Source of the DNA: Lachnospiraceae bacterium UBA7784
GTDB lineage: Bacteria > Bacillota > Clostridia > Lachnospirales > Lachnospiraceae
Direction of reading: 5' to 3'
NCBI GenBank assembly: GCA_002480925.1
Contig: DLDA01000034.1
Coordinates: forward strand, 1-35,003
Length of the DNA: 35,003 nucleotides
Shown here: in pieces, positions 1 through 7,030 of the stretch
How positions within the stretch are numbered: position 1 is the first letter of the stretch
Layout of the letters: every line of letters begins with the position of its first letter
Made by a program: the position numbers and the translations under genes
The notes under the pieces: generated by a model
Seen by the model: the letters and a program-made list of their open reading frames with translations, nothing else
Database searches by the model: none
Told to the model about the DNA's origin: nothing

Positions 1-28
1 CGTCAAGTGTTAAAGACGGGATTTTCAT
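1..28 (-). CDS. 5' end of a divergent gene, product unknown
   Basis: Only the first nine codons of a minus-strand gene lie in the window. The reverse complement reads ATG followed by codons for KIPSLTLD and runs off the left edge without a stop. A perfect AAAGGAGG Shine-Dalgarno sits at 37-44, eight bases from the ATG, which makes the start credible. A promoter candidate lies upstream at 59-87. The gene is divergent from the feo operon, but too little is visible to name it. Confidence 0.5.
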
Positions 29-58
29 AAAAAATTCCTCCTTTATCGTATCCTTATA

Positions 59-87
59 ATGATACAACATCCAACTCTTAAAAGCAA
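59..87 (-). promoter_or_regulatory. Promoter candidate for the truncated divergent gene
   Basis: On the minus strand TTGCTT (82-87) is followed after 17 bases by TATCAT (59-64), a five-of-six match to the -10 consensus. It lies upstream of the Shine-Dalgarno at 37-44. The -35 match is only partial. Confidence 0.4.
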
Positions 88-120
88 ACCCACCATTTTG
101 TTAGGGAAGACTTATTTTTC

Positions 121-149
121 TTGACAATGATGTTAGTCTATGCTAATAT
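121..149 (+). promoter_or_regulatory. Promoter of the feo operon
   Basis: A perfect TTGACA (121-126) is followed after 17 bases by TAATAT (144-149). TG at 141-142 gives an extended -10 (TGC before the hexamer). It lies 45 bases before the first feoA start and overlaps the inverted repeat at 131-173, as expected for a repressible iron promoter. Confidence 0.7.
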
Positions 150-173
150 AACTGATGCAAGGCATGACTAACA
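131..173 (+). promoter_or_regulatory. Inverted repeats overlapping the feo promoter, likely metal-regulator operator
   Basis: TGTTAGTC at 131-138 is mirrored exactly by GACTAACA at 166-173, and the arms extend inward as ATGC/GCAT with one extra base on the left. A tighter palindrome, TTAG-N6-CTAA, occupies 133-146 between the -35 and -10. TTAG...CTAA half sites resemble operators of DtxR/IdeR/MntR-type metal regulators. Which regulator binds here is inferred from the site and the downstream iron genes. Confidence 0.4.
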
Positions 174-193
174 AATAGAAAGAAGGGAAAGCT

Positions 194-433
194 ATGTTGC
201 CATTATCTTTTGCACGAACTGGAGAGGAAGTTATGGTATCAAAGATCTCTGGCTCCGATCAGATGAAGCAGCACCTCTGCGATCTGGGCTTTGTCATTGG
301 AAGCAGGGTGAATATAATCAACCAGTCAGGAAACGGAAATATGATCGTAAATCTAAAGGGTTCACGACTGGCCATTACCGATCAGATGGCTGCAAAGGTT
401 TTTGTGGTTATGTCAGAGACAAAAAAGCGGTAG
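194..433 (+). CDS. feoA: FeoA family ferrous iron transport accessory protein (first copy)
   Basis: This 79-residue protein has the small SH3-like beta-barrel fold of FeoA (PF04023). It is recognised by the pattern of a short N-terminal strand, LCDLGFVIGSRV around residues 30-41, and a closing segment ending in a strand rich in Val. FeoA proteins are cytoplasmic and are thought to modulate the FeoB GTPase permease. The ATG follows an AGAAGGGAAAG ribosome binding site. It is the first gene of feoA-feoA-feoB, directly under the 121-149 promoter. It is more divergent from typical FeoA than the second copy, so the two may have separate roles. Confidence 0.88.
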   Translation: MLPLSFARTGEEVMVSKISGSDQMKQHLCDLGFVIGSRVNIINQSGNGNMIVNLKGSRLAITDQMAAKVFVVMSETKKR

Positions 434-449
434 AAATGGAGGTATTCAA

Positions 450-671
450 GTGAGGACGCTGCGTGATGTAAGGGTAGGGGAGACTGCCAGAGTTAGATCG
501 ATCCACGGAGCCGGGGCTCTTAAGCGCAGGATCATGGATATGGGGATCACAAAGGGCACAGAAATATATGTCCGTCGTATAGCTCCGCTGGGGGATCCTG
601 TAGAGGTAACTGTTCGGGGATTCGAGCTGTCGCTTCGAAAGGATGATGCGGATATACTTGAGATGGAATAA
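450..671 (+). CDS. feoA: FeoA family protein (second copy)
   Basis: This is a 73-residue FeoA. It contains the typical LKRRIMDMGITKGTEIYV segment followed by the APLGDPVEVTVRG strand pair that marks canonical FeoA. I chose the GTG at 450 because GGAGG sits at 438-442, seven bases upstream. An upstream in-frame ATG at 402 would extend the protein 16 residues into the preceding gene without a ribosome binding site. It ends 20 bases before feoB, so it is co-transcribed with it and is the likelier direct FeoB partner. Confidence 0.9.
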   Translation: MRTLRDVRVGETARVRSIHGAGALKRRIMDMGITKGTEIYVRRIAPLGDPVEVTVRGFELSLRKDDADILEME

Positions 672-691
672 AGGATGATCAGGAGGAAACG

Positions 692-2905
692 ATGGAGATA
701 AGGATCGCGCTTGCGGGAAATCCGAACTGCGGTAAAACAACCCTCTTTAATGCGCTTACAGGTGCCAATCAGTATGTGGGTAACTGGCCGGGCGTTACTG
801 TAGAGAAAAAGGAAGGACGTCTTAAGGAAAATAAGGATGTGATAATTCAGGATCTGCCTGGTATCTATTCACTTAGTCCTTATACCCTTGAGGAGGTCGT
901 CGCAAGGGACTATCTTGTAAAAGACAGACCCGACGCCATTTTAAACATTATAGATGGAAGCAATATAGAGAGAAACCTCTATCTGACCACCCAGCTTATC
1001 GAGGTCGGCATTCCTGTTGTAATGGCGATAAACATGATGGATGTCGTCCGTAAAAACGGGGATAATATCGATACAAAAAAGCTTGCCGATGCCCTTGGAT
1101 GTCAGATCGTAGAGATATCCGCCCTCAGGGGAGAAAATATCACAGAGGCCGCACGACTTGCTCTAAAGGCTGCCATGACAAAGAAATCCGGTGAGCTGCC
1201 TCACGTCTTCACAGGCTCTGTAGAGCATGCGATCGCCCATATAGAAGAGTCCCTGGGCAGATATGTTCCGAAGGATCAGGAGAGATGGTATGCTATAAAG
1301 ACCTTCGAAAGAGATGAGAAGGCCTTAAAGGACTTTGCGGTCCCTGCAGCAGTAATGGACGAGATCGAGGGCCACATAAGGGACTGCGAGAAGGAGATGG
1401 ATGATGATGCCGAATCGATAATCACGAATCAGAGATATAATTATATCACCGGGCTGATCAGTAAATGCGTGAAGAAGGGTCATGAAAAGGGAGCACTTTC
1501 CGCCTCTGACAGGATCGATAGGATAGTGACCAACAGATGGCTGGCCCTTCCTGTCTTTGTCGGCATCATGTTTCTCGTCTATTATGTAGGCGTATCGCTT
1601 GCAGGCGGACCGCTTACGGACTGGACAAACGATACACTGTTCGGAGCCTGGATAGAGGATGGATTCATGCGTCCGCTTCTGCACCACATAGGAGCATCCG
1701 CATGGGTAGAGTCCCTTGTTGTAGACGGAATAATAAATGGTATAGCAACCCCTCTGGGCTTTGTGCCTCAGATGGCCATCATCTTTCTTCTGCTTGGTTT
1801 CCTTGAGGACTGCGGATATATGTCGAGAGTGGCATTTATAATGGACAGGATATTCAGAAGGTTCGGACTTTCGGGAAAGTCATTTATTCCTTTCCTCATC
1901 TCATCAGGATGCGGGGTTCCGGGCATAATGTCGACTCGTACTATAGAGAGTGAGAAGGACCGTCGCATGACCATGATGACCACTACCATGATACCGTGCG
2001 GAGCCAAGCTTCCGGTCATTGCAGCTATAGGCGGATATGTACTTGGAGCTGATAAATGGTGGTTTGCGCCCGTCTGCTATTTCACCGGGATCGGAATTGT
2101 GATAATATACTGTATTATCCTGAAGAAGACAAAGGAGTTCGCGGGTGAGCCTGTACCTTTCGTAATGGAGCTTCCGGCCTATCATCTTCCTACTATAAGG
2201 AACCTCCTGCTTCATATGTGGGAGAGACTGTGGGCCTTTATAAAGAAGGCAGGAACGATACTCTTCTTCTGCTGCGCAGTGATGTGGTTCCTCTCATCGT
2301 TCGGAATAGAGGGCGGAGCCTTTGGACTGGTTGACAATACAGCAAATTCCATCCTTGCAGCTATAGGTGGATTCCTGGCTCCTGTATTCTATCCGCTTGG
2401 CTTCGGCCACTGGCAGGCGGTTGGGGCTACTCTTTCAGGATTTGTTGCAAAGGAGCAGCTTGTCGGAACACTTTCTATCGTGTCAAAGCTCGGAGCGGAC
2501 GTGACAGACGCAGTGACTCAGAGCGGCTATCATTTCAATGCACTTCGTGATGCCTTCAGTGAGTTCTTCGGCTATGGAAGTGCTCATACCGGGGCCACGA
2601 TGGGAGCGATCGCCTTTCTTGTATTCAATATCTTCGACAGCCCGTGTCTTGCAGCTATTTCCACAATGGCAAAGGAAATGGGCGATCGCAGGAAATTCTG
2701 GAAGGCAATAGCATTCCAGAATATATCAGCCTGGTGTGTGACCTATATGGTATATCAGATAATTGGACTCTTCAATGGAGTACCTTTCACAGGCTGGACT
2801 ATCGGGGCCTTCATAGTGCTTGGGATCTATATCTATCTTCTGGTGAGGCCAGATCCTGACAGGAAGTATATACAGGAAGAGAGGACTGCGAAAGTGCCTG
2901 AATGA
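692..2905 (+). CDS. feoB: Ferrous iron transporter FeoB
   Basis: FeoB is a 737-residue inner-membrane Fe(II) permease with a cytoplasmic G domain. G1 is GNPNCGKT at residues 9-16, G2 lies in the GNWPGVTVE segment, G3 is DLPG at 54-57 and G4 is NMMD at 114-117. The regulatory helical domain covers roughly residues 160-275. The membrane part starts near residue 285 and includes paired Gate-type repeats with the SSGCGVPGIMSTR and PCGAKLPV motifs. The length is slightly below the 773 residues of the E. coli protein, as usual in Firmicutes. AGGAGG at 681-686 supports the ATG. The next gene follows after 26 bases. Confidence 0.97.
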   Translation: MEIRIALAGNPNCGKTTLFNALTGANQYVGNWPGVTVEKKEGRLKENKDVIIQDLPGIYSLSPYTLEEVVARDYLVKDRPDAILNIIDGSNIERNLYLTTQLIEVGIPVVMAINMMDVVRKNGDNIDTKKLADALGCQIVEISALRGENITEAARLALKAAMTKKSGELPHVFTGSVEHAIAHIEESLGRYVPKDQERWYAIKTFERDEKALKDFAVPAAVMDEIEGHIRDCEKEMDDDAESIITNQRYNYITGLISKCVKKGHEKGALSASDRIDRIVTNRWLALPVFVGIMFLVYYVGVSLAGGPLTDWTNDTLFGAWIEDGFMRPLLHHIGASAWVESLVVDGIINGIATPLGFVPQMAIIFLLLGFLEDCGYMSRVAFIMDRIFRRFGLSGKSFIPFLISSGCGVPGIMSTRTIESEKDRRMTMMTTTMIPCGAKLPVIAAIGGYVLGADKWWFAPVCYFTGIGIVIIYCIILKKTKEFAGEPVPFVMELPAYHLPTIRNLLLHMWERLWAFIKKAGTILFFCCAVMWFLSSFGIEGGAFGLVDNTANSILAAIGGFLAPVFYPLGFGHWQAVGATLSGFVAKEQLVGTLSIVSKLGADVTDAVTQSGYHFNALRDAFSEFFGYGSAHTGATMGAIAFLVFNIFDSPCLAAISTMAKEMGDRRKFWKAIAFQNISAWCVTYMVYQIIGLFNGVPFTGWTIGAFIVLGIYIYLLVRPDPDRKYIQEERTAKVPE

Positions 2906-2931
2906 CTTTGACAAAAAAGGAGGCTATAGCT

Positions 2932-3168
2932 ATGGCGGATATAATAGTTCTTATAATACTTGGAGCTGCAATGGTTCTTGCGCTTTCTTCCGTGATCCGC
3001 GATAAAAAAAACGGGAGAAGAACCTGCGGATATGCCTGCGGAGACGAGGTATGCAGGGGCAGATGCGGATATGTGAATACCGGACATCTGTCACGAACTG
3101 AAAGAAAGGAAATAAAGGAGGCGGTCCGTAACCTTAAGGCAAAGCAGAAGGCCGCCTCCAGAGGCTGA
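2932..3168 (+). CDS. FeoB-associated Cys-rich membrane protein
   Basis: This 78-residue protein has one N-terminal membrane helix (residues 3-20). A short Lys/Arg stretch follows, then four cysteines in CGYACGDEVCRGRC at about residues 32-45, and then a charged helical tail. This is the layout of the FeoB-associated Cys-rich protein family found after feoB in Clostridia, whose function is unproven. I place the start at ATG 2932 because AAGGAGG is at 2917-2923. An earlier in-frame ATG at 2902 overlaps the feoB stop and has no comparable site. The cysteines may bind iron; that is inference. Confidence 0.85.
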   Translation: MADIIVLIILGAAMVLALSSVIRDKKNGRRTCGYACGDEVCRGRCGYVNTGHLSRTERKEIKEAVRNLKAKQKAASRG

Positions 3169-3171
3169 TCC

Positions 3172-3450
3172 ATGAAAAAGATTGTTCTTACAATAGATGG
3201 CATGATGTGCGCAATGTGTGAGGCTCATGTGAAGGATGCCATAAGAAGCAGATTTCCCGGAGCTAAGAAGCTTAAGGCGGATCATTCATCAGGTCATGTG
3301 TCTTTTATACTTGAAGAGGATATGCCCTTTCAGATCTTAAAGCACGATCTTAGGTCAGCTCTTGACAGCACAGGATACAGGCTTTTGGATGCAGAGGAAC
3401 AGGACCCTGCACCCAAAAAGGGCTTTTTCGCCAGATTTAAAAACCGCTGA
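3172..3450 (+). CDS. Heavy-metal-associated (HMA) domain protein
   Basis: This 92-residue protein is a single HMA fold, with GMMCAMCEAHV at residues 10-20 giving the GMxCxxC metal-binding pair Cys13 and Cys16. It resembles CopZ-like metallochaperones and the N-terminal domains of P-type ATPases. A basic tail rich in Lys/Phe closes the protein. The ATG is three bases after the previous stop and has GAGG at 3161-3164. Its place at the end of the feo operon, just before the terminator, suggests a role in metal handling or sensing tied to iron uptake. The bound metal cannot be told from sequence. Confidence 0.85.
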   Translation: MKKIVLTIDGMMCAMCEAHVKDAIRSRFPGAKKLKADHSSGHVSFILEEDMPFQILKHDLRSALDSTGYRLLDAEEQDPAPKKGFFARFKNR

Positions 3451-3452
3451 AA

Positions 3453-3486
3453 AACCAGCCCGGCATCAGCCGGGCTGGTTATATTT
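3453..3486 (+). terminator. Bidirectional rho-independent terminator
   Basis: A perfect 12-bp stem (AACCAGCCCGGC at 3453-3464 with its complement at 3469-3480) closes an ATCA loop and is followed by ATATTT. Upstream A residues act as a U tract on the other strand. It therefore ends both the feo operon and the convergent transglutaminase-like gene. Confidence 0.9.
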
Positions 3487-3519
3487 ACTGTTAAAAGTCT
3501 CCCTCGGCTTTTGCCTGAA

Positions 3520-4638
3520 TCACCTGTATTGCTTCCAGTTGTAATAATATCCGCTTCCCTTTGAATGGTCGGAGTATATATCATAGGGCTCTTTTGATAC
3601 GGTAAGCTCACTGGAAGTAAAGAATTCCCTTGTGGCCTTTGAGTATGAGTGATCATTTGAGGCCGGATATTTCCATGGGATACCATCTACGATCTGTCTG
3701 AATGTTCCGGATTTCAACTGGTCAAGGGTCTTTTGTGAACCGAGCAGGAACTCGTCTACATTTTTGCCACTTCCATCTGATCCTCCGGTCTTGTCATACC
3801 AGGTCACATCTACAAAGTAGTTCTTCTTTTTTATCGTCACAAGATTCCAGGTATGGTCGCTGCTCGAAACTATCTTTGACTTGATCGTCTTGTCTGAAAA
3901 GACCGAATGATCCATGAGATACTGGAAGGCTCTGGTATATCCCTGGCAGACAACGTTTGTATCCGGATCATTATCAAATACGCTTATCATATCGTAGGGC
4001 CTGTAGTCACGCAGATATGAGCTTCTGTCGTTATAGGCCGCATGATCATAGACGACGTTTTCGGAGATCCAGTCGGCATAGGCCTTTATCTTTTGCGCGT
4101 CAGGCAGGTGGGCATAGTAATTCAGGACAGAGTCAGCGTTAGCGAGGGCTTGCCGGATAGCAGTAAGTGAGCTGCCGTTTATTGCATAGGAATTGTTGCC
4201 GTACATATAGGCAGGGCTTACTACCCAGTAGATCGTTATCCTTCTCAGGGTATATCTGCTCCCTACATATGTGTAGTCATATGTAGGCGCGGCTGCAAGA
4301 TTGCTCCAGGACAGAAGCTCGGGATGATTCTGTCTGATGTATTTAATGACTCTTTTGCCGCAGGCGTTTGCACGCTTTTTTATTGATGAAGCGGAGCCCG
4401 TTACTTGCTGTGAGGAAGGGATATCATAGCTGCATGCTGTGCTAATACTACTGCCCTTGCCATTCTTTAGTATGTTCAGAAGGAAGTTGACATTGGTATA
4501 ATAAACAGACCGGGTAAGACCCTTAAGCCGCTTCTCATGCCAGGTCGATGCATTCGCATCCAGGGCTCCTGAGCGGATGATCGATAGAGCCAGGACCATA
4601 CCCAGAATGCAACAGATGATTTTCTTTTTTGCTTTCAT
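3520..4638 (-). CDS. Secreted transglutaminase-like domain protein
   Basis: This is a 372-residue exported protein with a Lys-rich start and a hydrophobic core ending around ANAS near residue 31. The transglutaminase-like core (PF01841) lies at about residues 190-290. It has a Cys-His-Asp triad: Cys231 in VCQGYTRAF, His262 in DHTWNLV and Asp277 in FVDVTWYD. Proteins of this type in Firmicutes act outside the cell as cysteine peptidases or crosslinking enzymes; the substrate is unknown here. The C-terminal portion has no recognised domain. GGAGGG lies just upstream of the ATG, with a promoter at 4656-4685. The gene is convergent with the feo operon and shares its terminator. Confidence 0.85.
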   Translation of the reverse strand: MKAKKKIICCILGMVLALSIIRSGALDANASTWHEKRLKGLTRSVYYTNVNFLLNILKNGKGSSISTACSYDIPSSQQVTGSASSIKKRANACGKRVIKYIRQNHPELLSWSNLAAAPTYDYTYVGSRYTLRRITIYWVVSPAYMYGNNSYAINGSSLTAIRQALANADSVLNYYAHLPDAQKIKAYADWISENVVYDHAAYNDRSSYLRDYRPYDMISVFDNDPDTNVVCQGYTRAFQYLMDHSVFSDKTIKSKIVSSSDHTWNLVTIKKKNYFVDVTWYDKTGGSDGSGKNVDEFLLGSQKTLDQLKSGTFRQIVDGIPWKYPASNDHSYSKATREFFTSSELTVSKEPYDIYSDHSKGSGYYYNWKQYR

Positions 4639-4655
4639 TTAGTTATCCCTCCATG

Positions 4656-4685
4656 ATTATATAAATATAGCCGCCCCACAGACAA
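4656..4685 (-). promoter_or_regulatory. Promoter candidate of the transglutaminase-like gene
   Basis: On the minus strand TTGTCT (4680-4685) and a perfect TATAAT (4656-4661) are separated by 18 bases, about 18 bases before the start codon. It overlaps the hairpin at 4670-4695. Confidence 0.5.
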
Positions 4686-4695
4686 TAGGGACGGC
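4670..4695 (-). terminator. Possible terminator of the tRNA cluster
   Basis: On the minus strand GCCGTCCC (4695-4688) pairs with GGGGCGGC (4677-4670), with one G-U pair and a ten-base loop. It is followed by the T/A-rich TATATTTATAT. It lies 18 bases after the last tRNA. The U tract is imperfect. Confidence 0.45.
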
Positions 4696-4712
4696 GATTG
4701 CGATAAGTAATA

Positions 4713-4784
4713 AGCAAGCGACGGGAGTCGGACCCGCGTCCTCAGCTTGGGAAGCTGATATAATAGCCGTTATACGACGCCTGC
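4713..4784 (-). tRNA. tRNA-Gly (anticodon CCC)
   Basis: The minus strand folds as a 72-base cloverleaf. Its acceptor stem is GCAGGCG/CGCTTGC with one G-U pair. The anticodon stem TCAGC/GCTGA encloses TTCCCAA, giving anticodon CCC, and the T arm carries the GTCCGAC loop region. The CCA end is not encoded. It is the last tRNA of the Phe-Gly-Gly cluster. Confidence 0.95.
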
Positions 4785-4796
4785 GTAAAATAAAAA

Positions 4797-4867
4797 AGCA
4801 GGTGATGAGAATCGAACTCACGTATCCAGCTTGGAAGGCTGGTGTTCTACCATTGAACTACACCTGC
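4797..4867 (-). tRNA. tRNA-Gly (anticodon TCC)
   Basis: This 71-base cloverleaf on the minus strand has acceptor stem GCAGGTG/CACCTGC. The anticodon stem CCAGC/GCTGG encloses a loop with TCC, and the T loop is TTCGATT. CCA is not encoded. It lies 12 bases upstream of the tRNA-Gly(CCC) gene in the direction of transcription. Confidence 0.97.
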
Positions 4868-4870
4868 ATA

Positions 4871-4943
<73 letters not shown>

Positions 4944-4968
4944 ATGTCCGTTTCAAACGAACAAATAG

Positions 4969-4997
4969 ATTTTACGGTATTTGCCCAATTAAGTCAA
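4969..4997 (-). promoter_or_regulatory. Promoter of the tRNA cluster
   Basis: On the minus strand TTGACT (4992-4997) and TAAAAT (4969-4974) are separated by exactly 17 bases, five of six matching each consensus. The start would fall about 20 bases before tRNA-Phe. It is back to back with the 5005-5033 promoter, the two -35 boxes being seven bases apart. Confidence 0.75.
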
Positions 4998-5004
4998 GTA
5001 TAAA

Positions 5005-5033
5005 TTTACAATTTTTTCGAAAAATGCTACAAT
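5005..5033 (+). promoter_or_regulatory. Promoter of the RelA/SpoT-type synthetase gene
   Basis: TTTACA (5005-5010) and TACAAT (5028-5033) are 17 bases apart, with an extended -10 TG at 5025-5026. The leader of about 80 bases contains a 9-bp GC-rich hairpin at 5078-5099 with no U tract, so it is probably not a terminator. Confidence 0.72.
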
Positions 5034-5119
5034 ACATTTACTGCATAAATATGCAGATATGACGAACAGAAAATAACTAACGGCGGCGGGCCGCTGTTAC
5101 AGATTCAGGGAGAAAACAG

Positions 5120-6106
5120 ATGATTAAGCTGAATGACTATCTGTATAAGGGGGATACGGTCTTGAAGATCATAGATGCCTATGCCTCGGATCTGCTGGCA
5201 GAGGCGGGCAGGACCGGCAGTGAGGTCGATCGCGCCCACGGCAGATATCTTGCGGATCTTGAGAGCCTTCTGATACATAATGATTTCCTTACATCCCAGT
5301 CACAGAGGATCAGGGAATTCTATATGTATATGGTGGGCAGGTACCCTTATCTTGCATTTTCCTTCAAGGGAAGGATAAAGTCACTGATAAGGGCAGAGGA
5401 AAAATTCAACAGAAAGCTTCTGACCTGCTACGGAGACGCTTATCAGAGGGATGGCAGGCTTACAGAGGATAGCGAGGCGGCCGCCAGTGCAGTCTCGGTC
5501 AGGGATCTGATAGCCTACAGGATAATCATATCTATCCCCAGATGTCATCTGAAGCCGGGAGAGGATGAGGAAGAGGAGAGTATCAGGATCCTCTATCAGA
5601 TAGCGGAGGAGCTGCCGGTTTTCTTAAAGACTCAGGATTTCGTGCCTCAGAAAAACCGCTTTGCCAGAGAGCATCCTTCTTCGACGATCTCGGATCAGGC
5701 CAGGGAATACTATAAGGATTATGTCGAGTACAGGAGTACAAAGGGATATCAGTCGCTGCATATTTCCTTCCTTGACAAGCTGTCTGGAAGTGTCTTTGAG
5801 ATACAGCTACGTACCAAAAGGATGGACGACTATGCGGAGATAGGTCAGGCAGATCATTTCTCGTACGAGGAGGGACAGCATCTGAGGGAGAACAGGAGAG
5901 TCATACCTCAGGGGATGAAGAGAGAATATGATGAGGCATATGAGAGGCTTGATTCGATAAGGAAGCTCGATCTGACAAAGGTCGATGTTAATATGTTTAC
6001 TGCAGCAAGCAATATCCTTATCAATGATAGCTGCGGACTGTTCAGAGGACGTCTGATCCTGCCTTATGAGCATCTTTCCAGATTTCAGAACGACAGGATC
6101 AGCTGA
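5120..6106 (+). CDS. RelA/SpoT synthetase-domain protein (putative alarmone synthetase)
   Basis: This 328-residue protein carries a (p)ppGpp synthetase domain (PF04607) without the HD hydrolase, TGS or ACT domains of long RSH enzymes. Visible motifs are the basic GRIKSLIRAEEK helix near residue 85, DLIAYR (Asp129), the G-loop segment GYQSLH at 209-214, and EIQLRT with Glu227, followed by the RSH-like MDDYAEIGQADH segment. These suggest pyrophosphate transfer from ATP to GTP or GDP in the cytoplasm. An N-terminal helical region of about 80 residues and a tail after residue 245 make it longer than typical RelQ/RelP (about 210-260). CAGGGAG precedes the ATG. Activity is likely but unproven. Confidence 0.8.
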   Translation: MIKLNDYLYKGDTVLKIIDAYASDLLAEAGRTGSEVDRAHGRYLADLESLLIHNDFLTSQSQRIREFYMYMVGRYPYLAFSFKGRIKSLIRAEEKFNRKLLTCYGDAYQRDGRLTEDSEAAASAVSVRDLIAYRIIISIPRCHLKPGEDEEEESIRILYQIAEELPVFLKTQDFVPQKNRFAREHPSSTISDQAREYYKDYVEYRSTKGYQSLHISFLDKLSGSVFEIQLRTKRMDDYAEIGQADHFSYEEGQHLRENRRVIPQGMKREYDEAYERLDSIRKLDLTKVDVNMFTAASNILINDSCGLFRGRLILPYEHLSRFQNDRIS

Positions 6107-6114
6107 AAATAGTA

Positions 6115-6144
6115 TTGGCAAGAGGCTTATGTTTCTGATATAAT
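6115..6144 (+). promoter_or_regulatory. Promoter of the Asp23-nusB-xseA-recN operon
   Basis: TTGGCA (6115-6120) and a perfect TATAAT (6139-6144) are 18 bases apart, with TG at 6136-6137 forming an extended -10. It begins nine bases after the preceding stop and is the only strong promoter seen before the long operon. Confidence 0.78.
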
Positions 6145-6179
6145 CAGTATAACTATGTAATCGCAAGGAGGTCATATTT

Positions 6180-6551
6180 ATGGCAGAGAATACATTCACG
6201 GTAGAAAAGGGAGTTACCGTGACCGATGAGGTCATGGCAACTATCGCAGGACTTGCAGCAAGCGACGTTGAGGGACTGGCTTATATCGGAAACGGGCTCA
6301 CAAGGAGTAATATCACCAAGGCCGGAGCGAATAAGCTTTCAAAGGGTATCCATATAATCAGAGAGGAGGACGGCTCAGTCACAGTCAGACTGGCTATAGT
6401 ACTCAGATATGGATATGAAGTGCCGAATGTCTGCCGCGAGATCCAGGACAAGGTAAAGACAAATGTCGAGACCATGACAGGAATAAGTGTCAGAGAGGTA
6501 GATGTGAGGATTGCGTCGATAGAGGTCGCTGACGCGGGTGCAAGGGTATGA
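6180..6551 (+). CDS. Asp23/Gls24 family envelope stress response protein
   Basis: This 123-residue protein belongs to the Asp23/Gls24 family (PF03780). It shows the conserved pattern of a beta strand with GVTVTDEVMATIAGLAAS, then a central VTVRLAIVLRYGYEVPNVC segment, and VREVDVRIASIEV near the end. Members are abundant cytoplasmic or membrane-associated proteins linked to envelope stress and growth. A short copy next to nusB is standard in Clostridia. AAGGAGG precedes the ATG, and its stop overlaps the nusB start by four bases, so translation is probably coupled. It is first in the operon under the 6115-6144 promoter. Confidence 0.92.
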   Translation: MAENTFTVEKGVTVTDEVMATIAGLAASDVEGLAYIGNGLTRSNITKAGANKLSKGIHIIREEDGSVTVRLAIVLRYGYEVPNVCREIQDKVKTNVETMTGISVREVDVRIASIEVADAGARV

Positions 6552-7030
6552 ACCAGAGCAGGAGACGAGAGGAGAGCTTCAAGAGGCTCTTCATGGCCCA
6601 GTTCTATCCGGATGATCAGTTCGATGATGTTTTGAAATCATCCGATGAGCTTGAGAGGCTGGACTGGGATTCGGATGCAAGACCCTATATAGAGCCGGAG
6701 CTGGGGAACGGGATAAAGCCATCTGATCTTAAGCTGATAAATGATAAGGTTATGGCCATAAGGGAGCATATAGATCAGATAGATGATATCTTGAACAGCT
6801 GCATGGAGGGCTGGAAGACCAGCAGGCTTTCAAAGGTGGATCTGACGGTGCTCCGTCTTGCAGTATATGAGATAAGGTTCGACGACAGGATACCGGTCAA
6901 GGTATCGATCAACGAAGCGGTAGAGCTTGCGAAGAAGTACGGCACCGAGAAGTCGGGAGGCTTCGTGAACGGAGTTTTAAGGAGAGTCGCAGAGAGTGAA
7001 CCGGGTCTGGACAGTAGCAAAGCTGAATAA
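6548..7030 (+). CDS. nusB: Transcription antitermination factor NusB
   Basis: This is a 160-residue all-helical NusB (PF01029). It opens with the typical RRREESFKRLFMAQFY segment. The C-terminal core KVDLTVLRLAVYEIRFDDRI, VSINEAVELAKKYGTEKSGGFVNGVL is diagnostic. NusB pairs with NusE (S10) and binds boxA RNA to support rRNA transcription. Between residues 30 and 70 it has an acidic insert, so it is slightly longer than the 130-140 residues usual in Bacilli. It overlaps the upstream gene by 4 bases and xseA by 35 bases, indicating one tightly packed operon. Confidence 0.95.
   Translation: MNQSRRREESFKRLFMAQFYPDDQFDDVLKSSDELERLDWDSDARPYIEPELGNGIKPSDLKLINDKVMAIREHIDQIDDILNSCMEGWKTSRLSKVDLTVLRLAVYEIRFDDRIPVKVSINEAVELAKKYGTEKSGGFVNGVLRRVAESEPGLDSSKAE

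Noticed and set aside
5078..5099. Terminator in the leader of the RelA/SpoT-type gene
   Set aside because: The stem is good, but no T tract follows, so it is described only as a leader hairpin.
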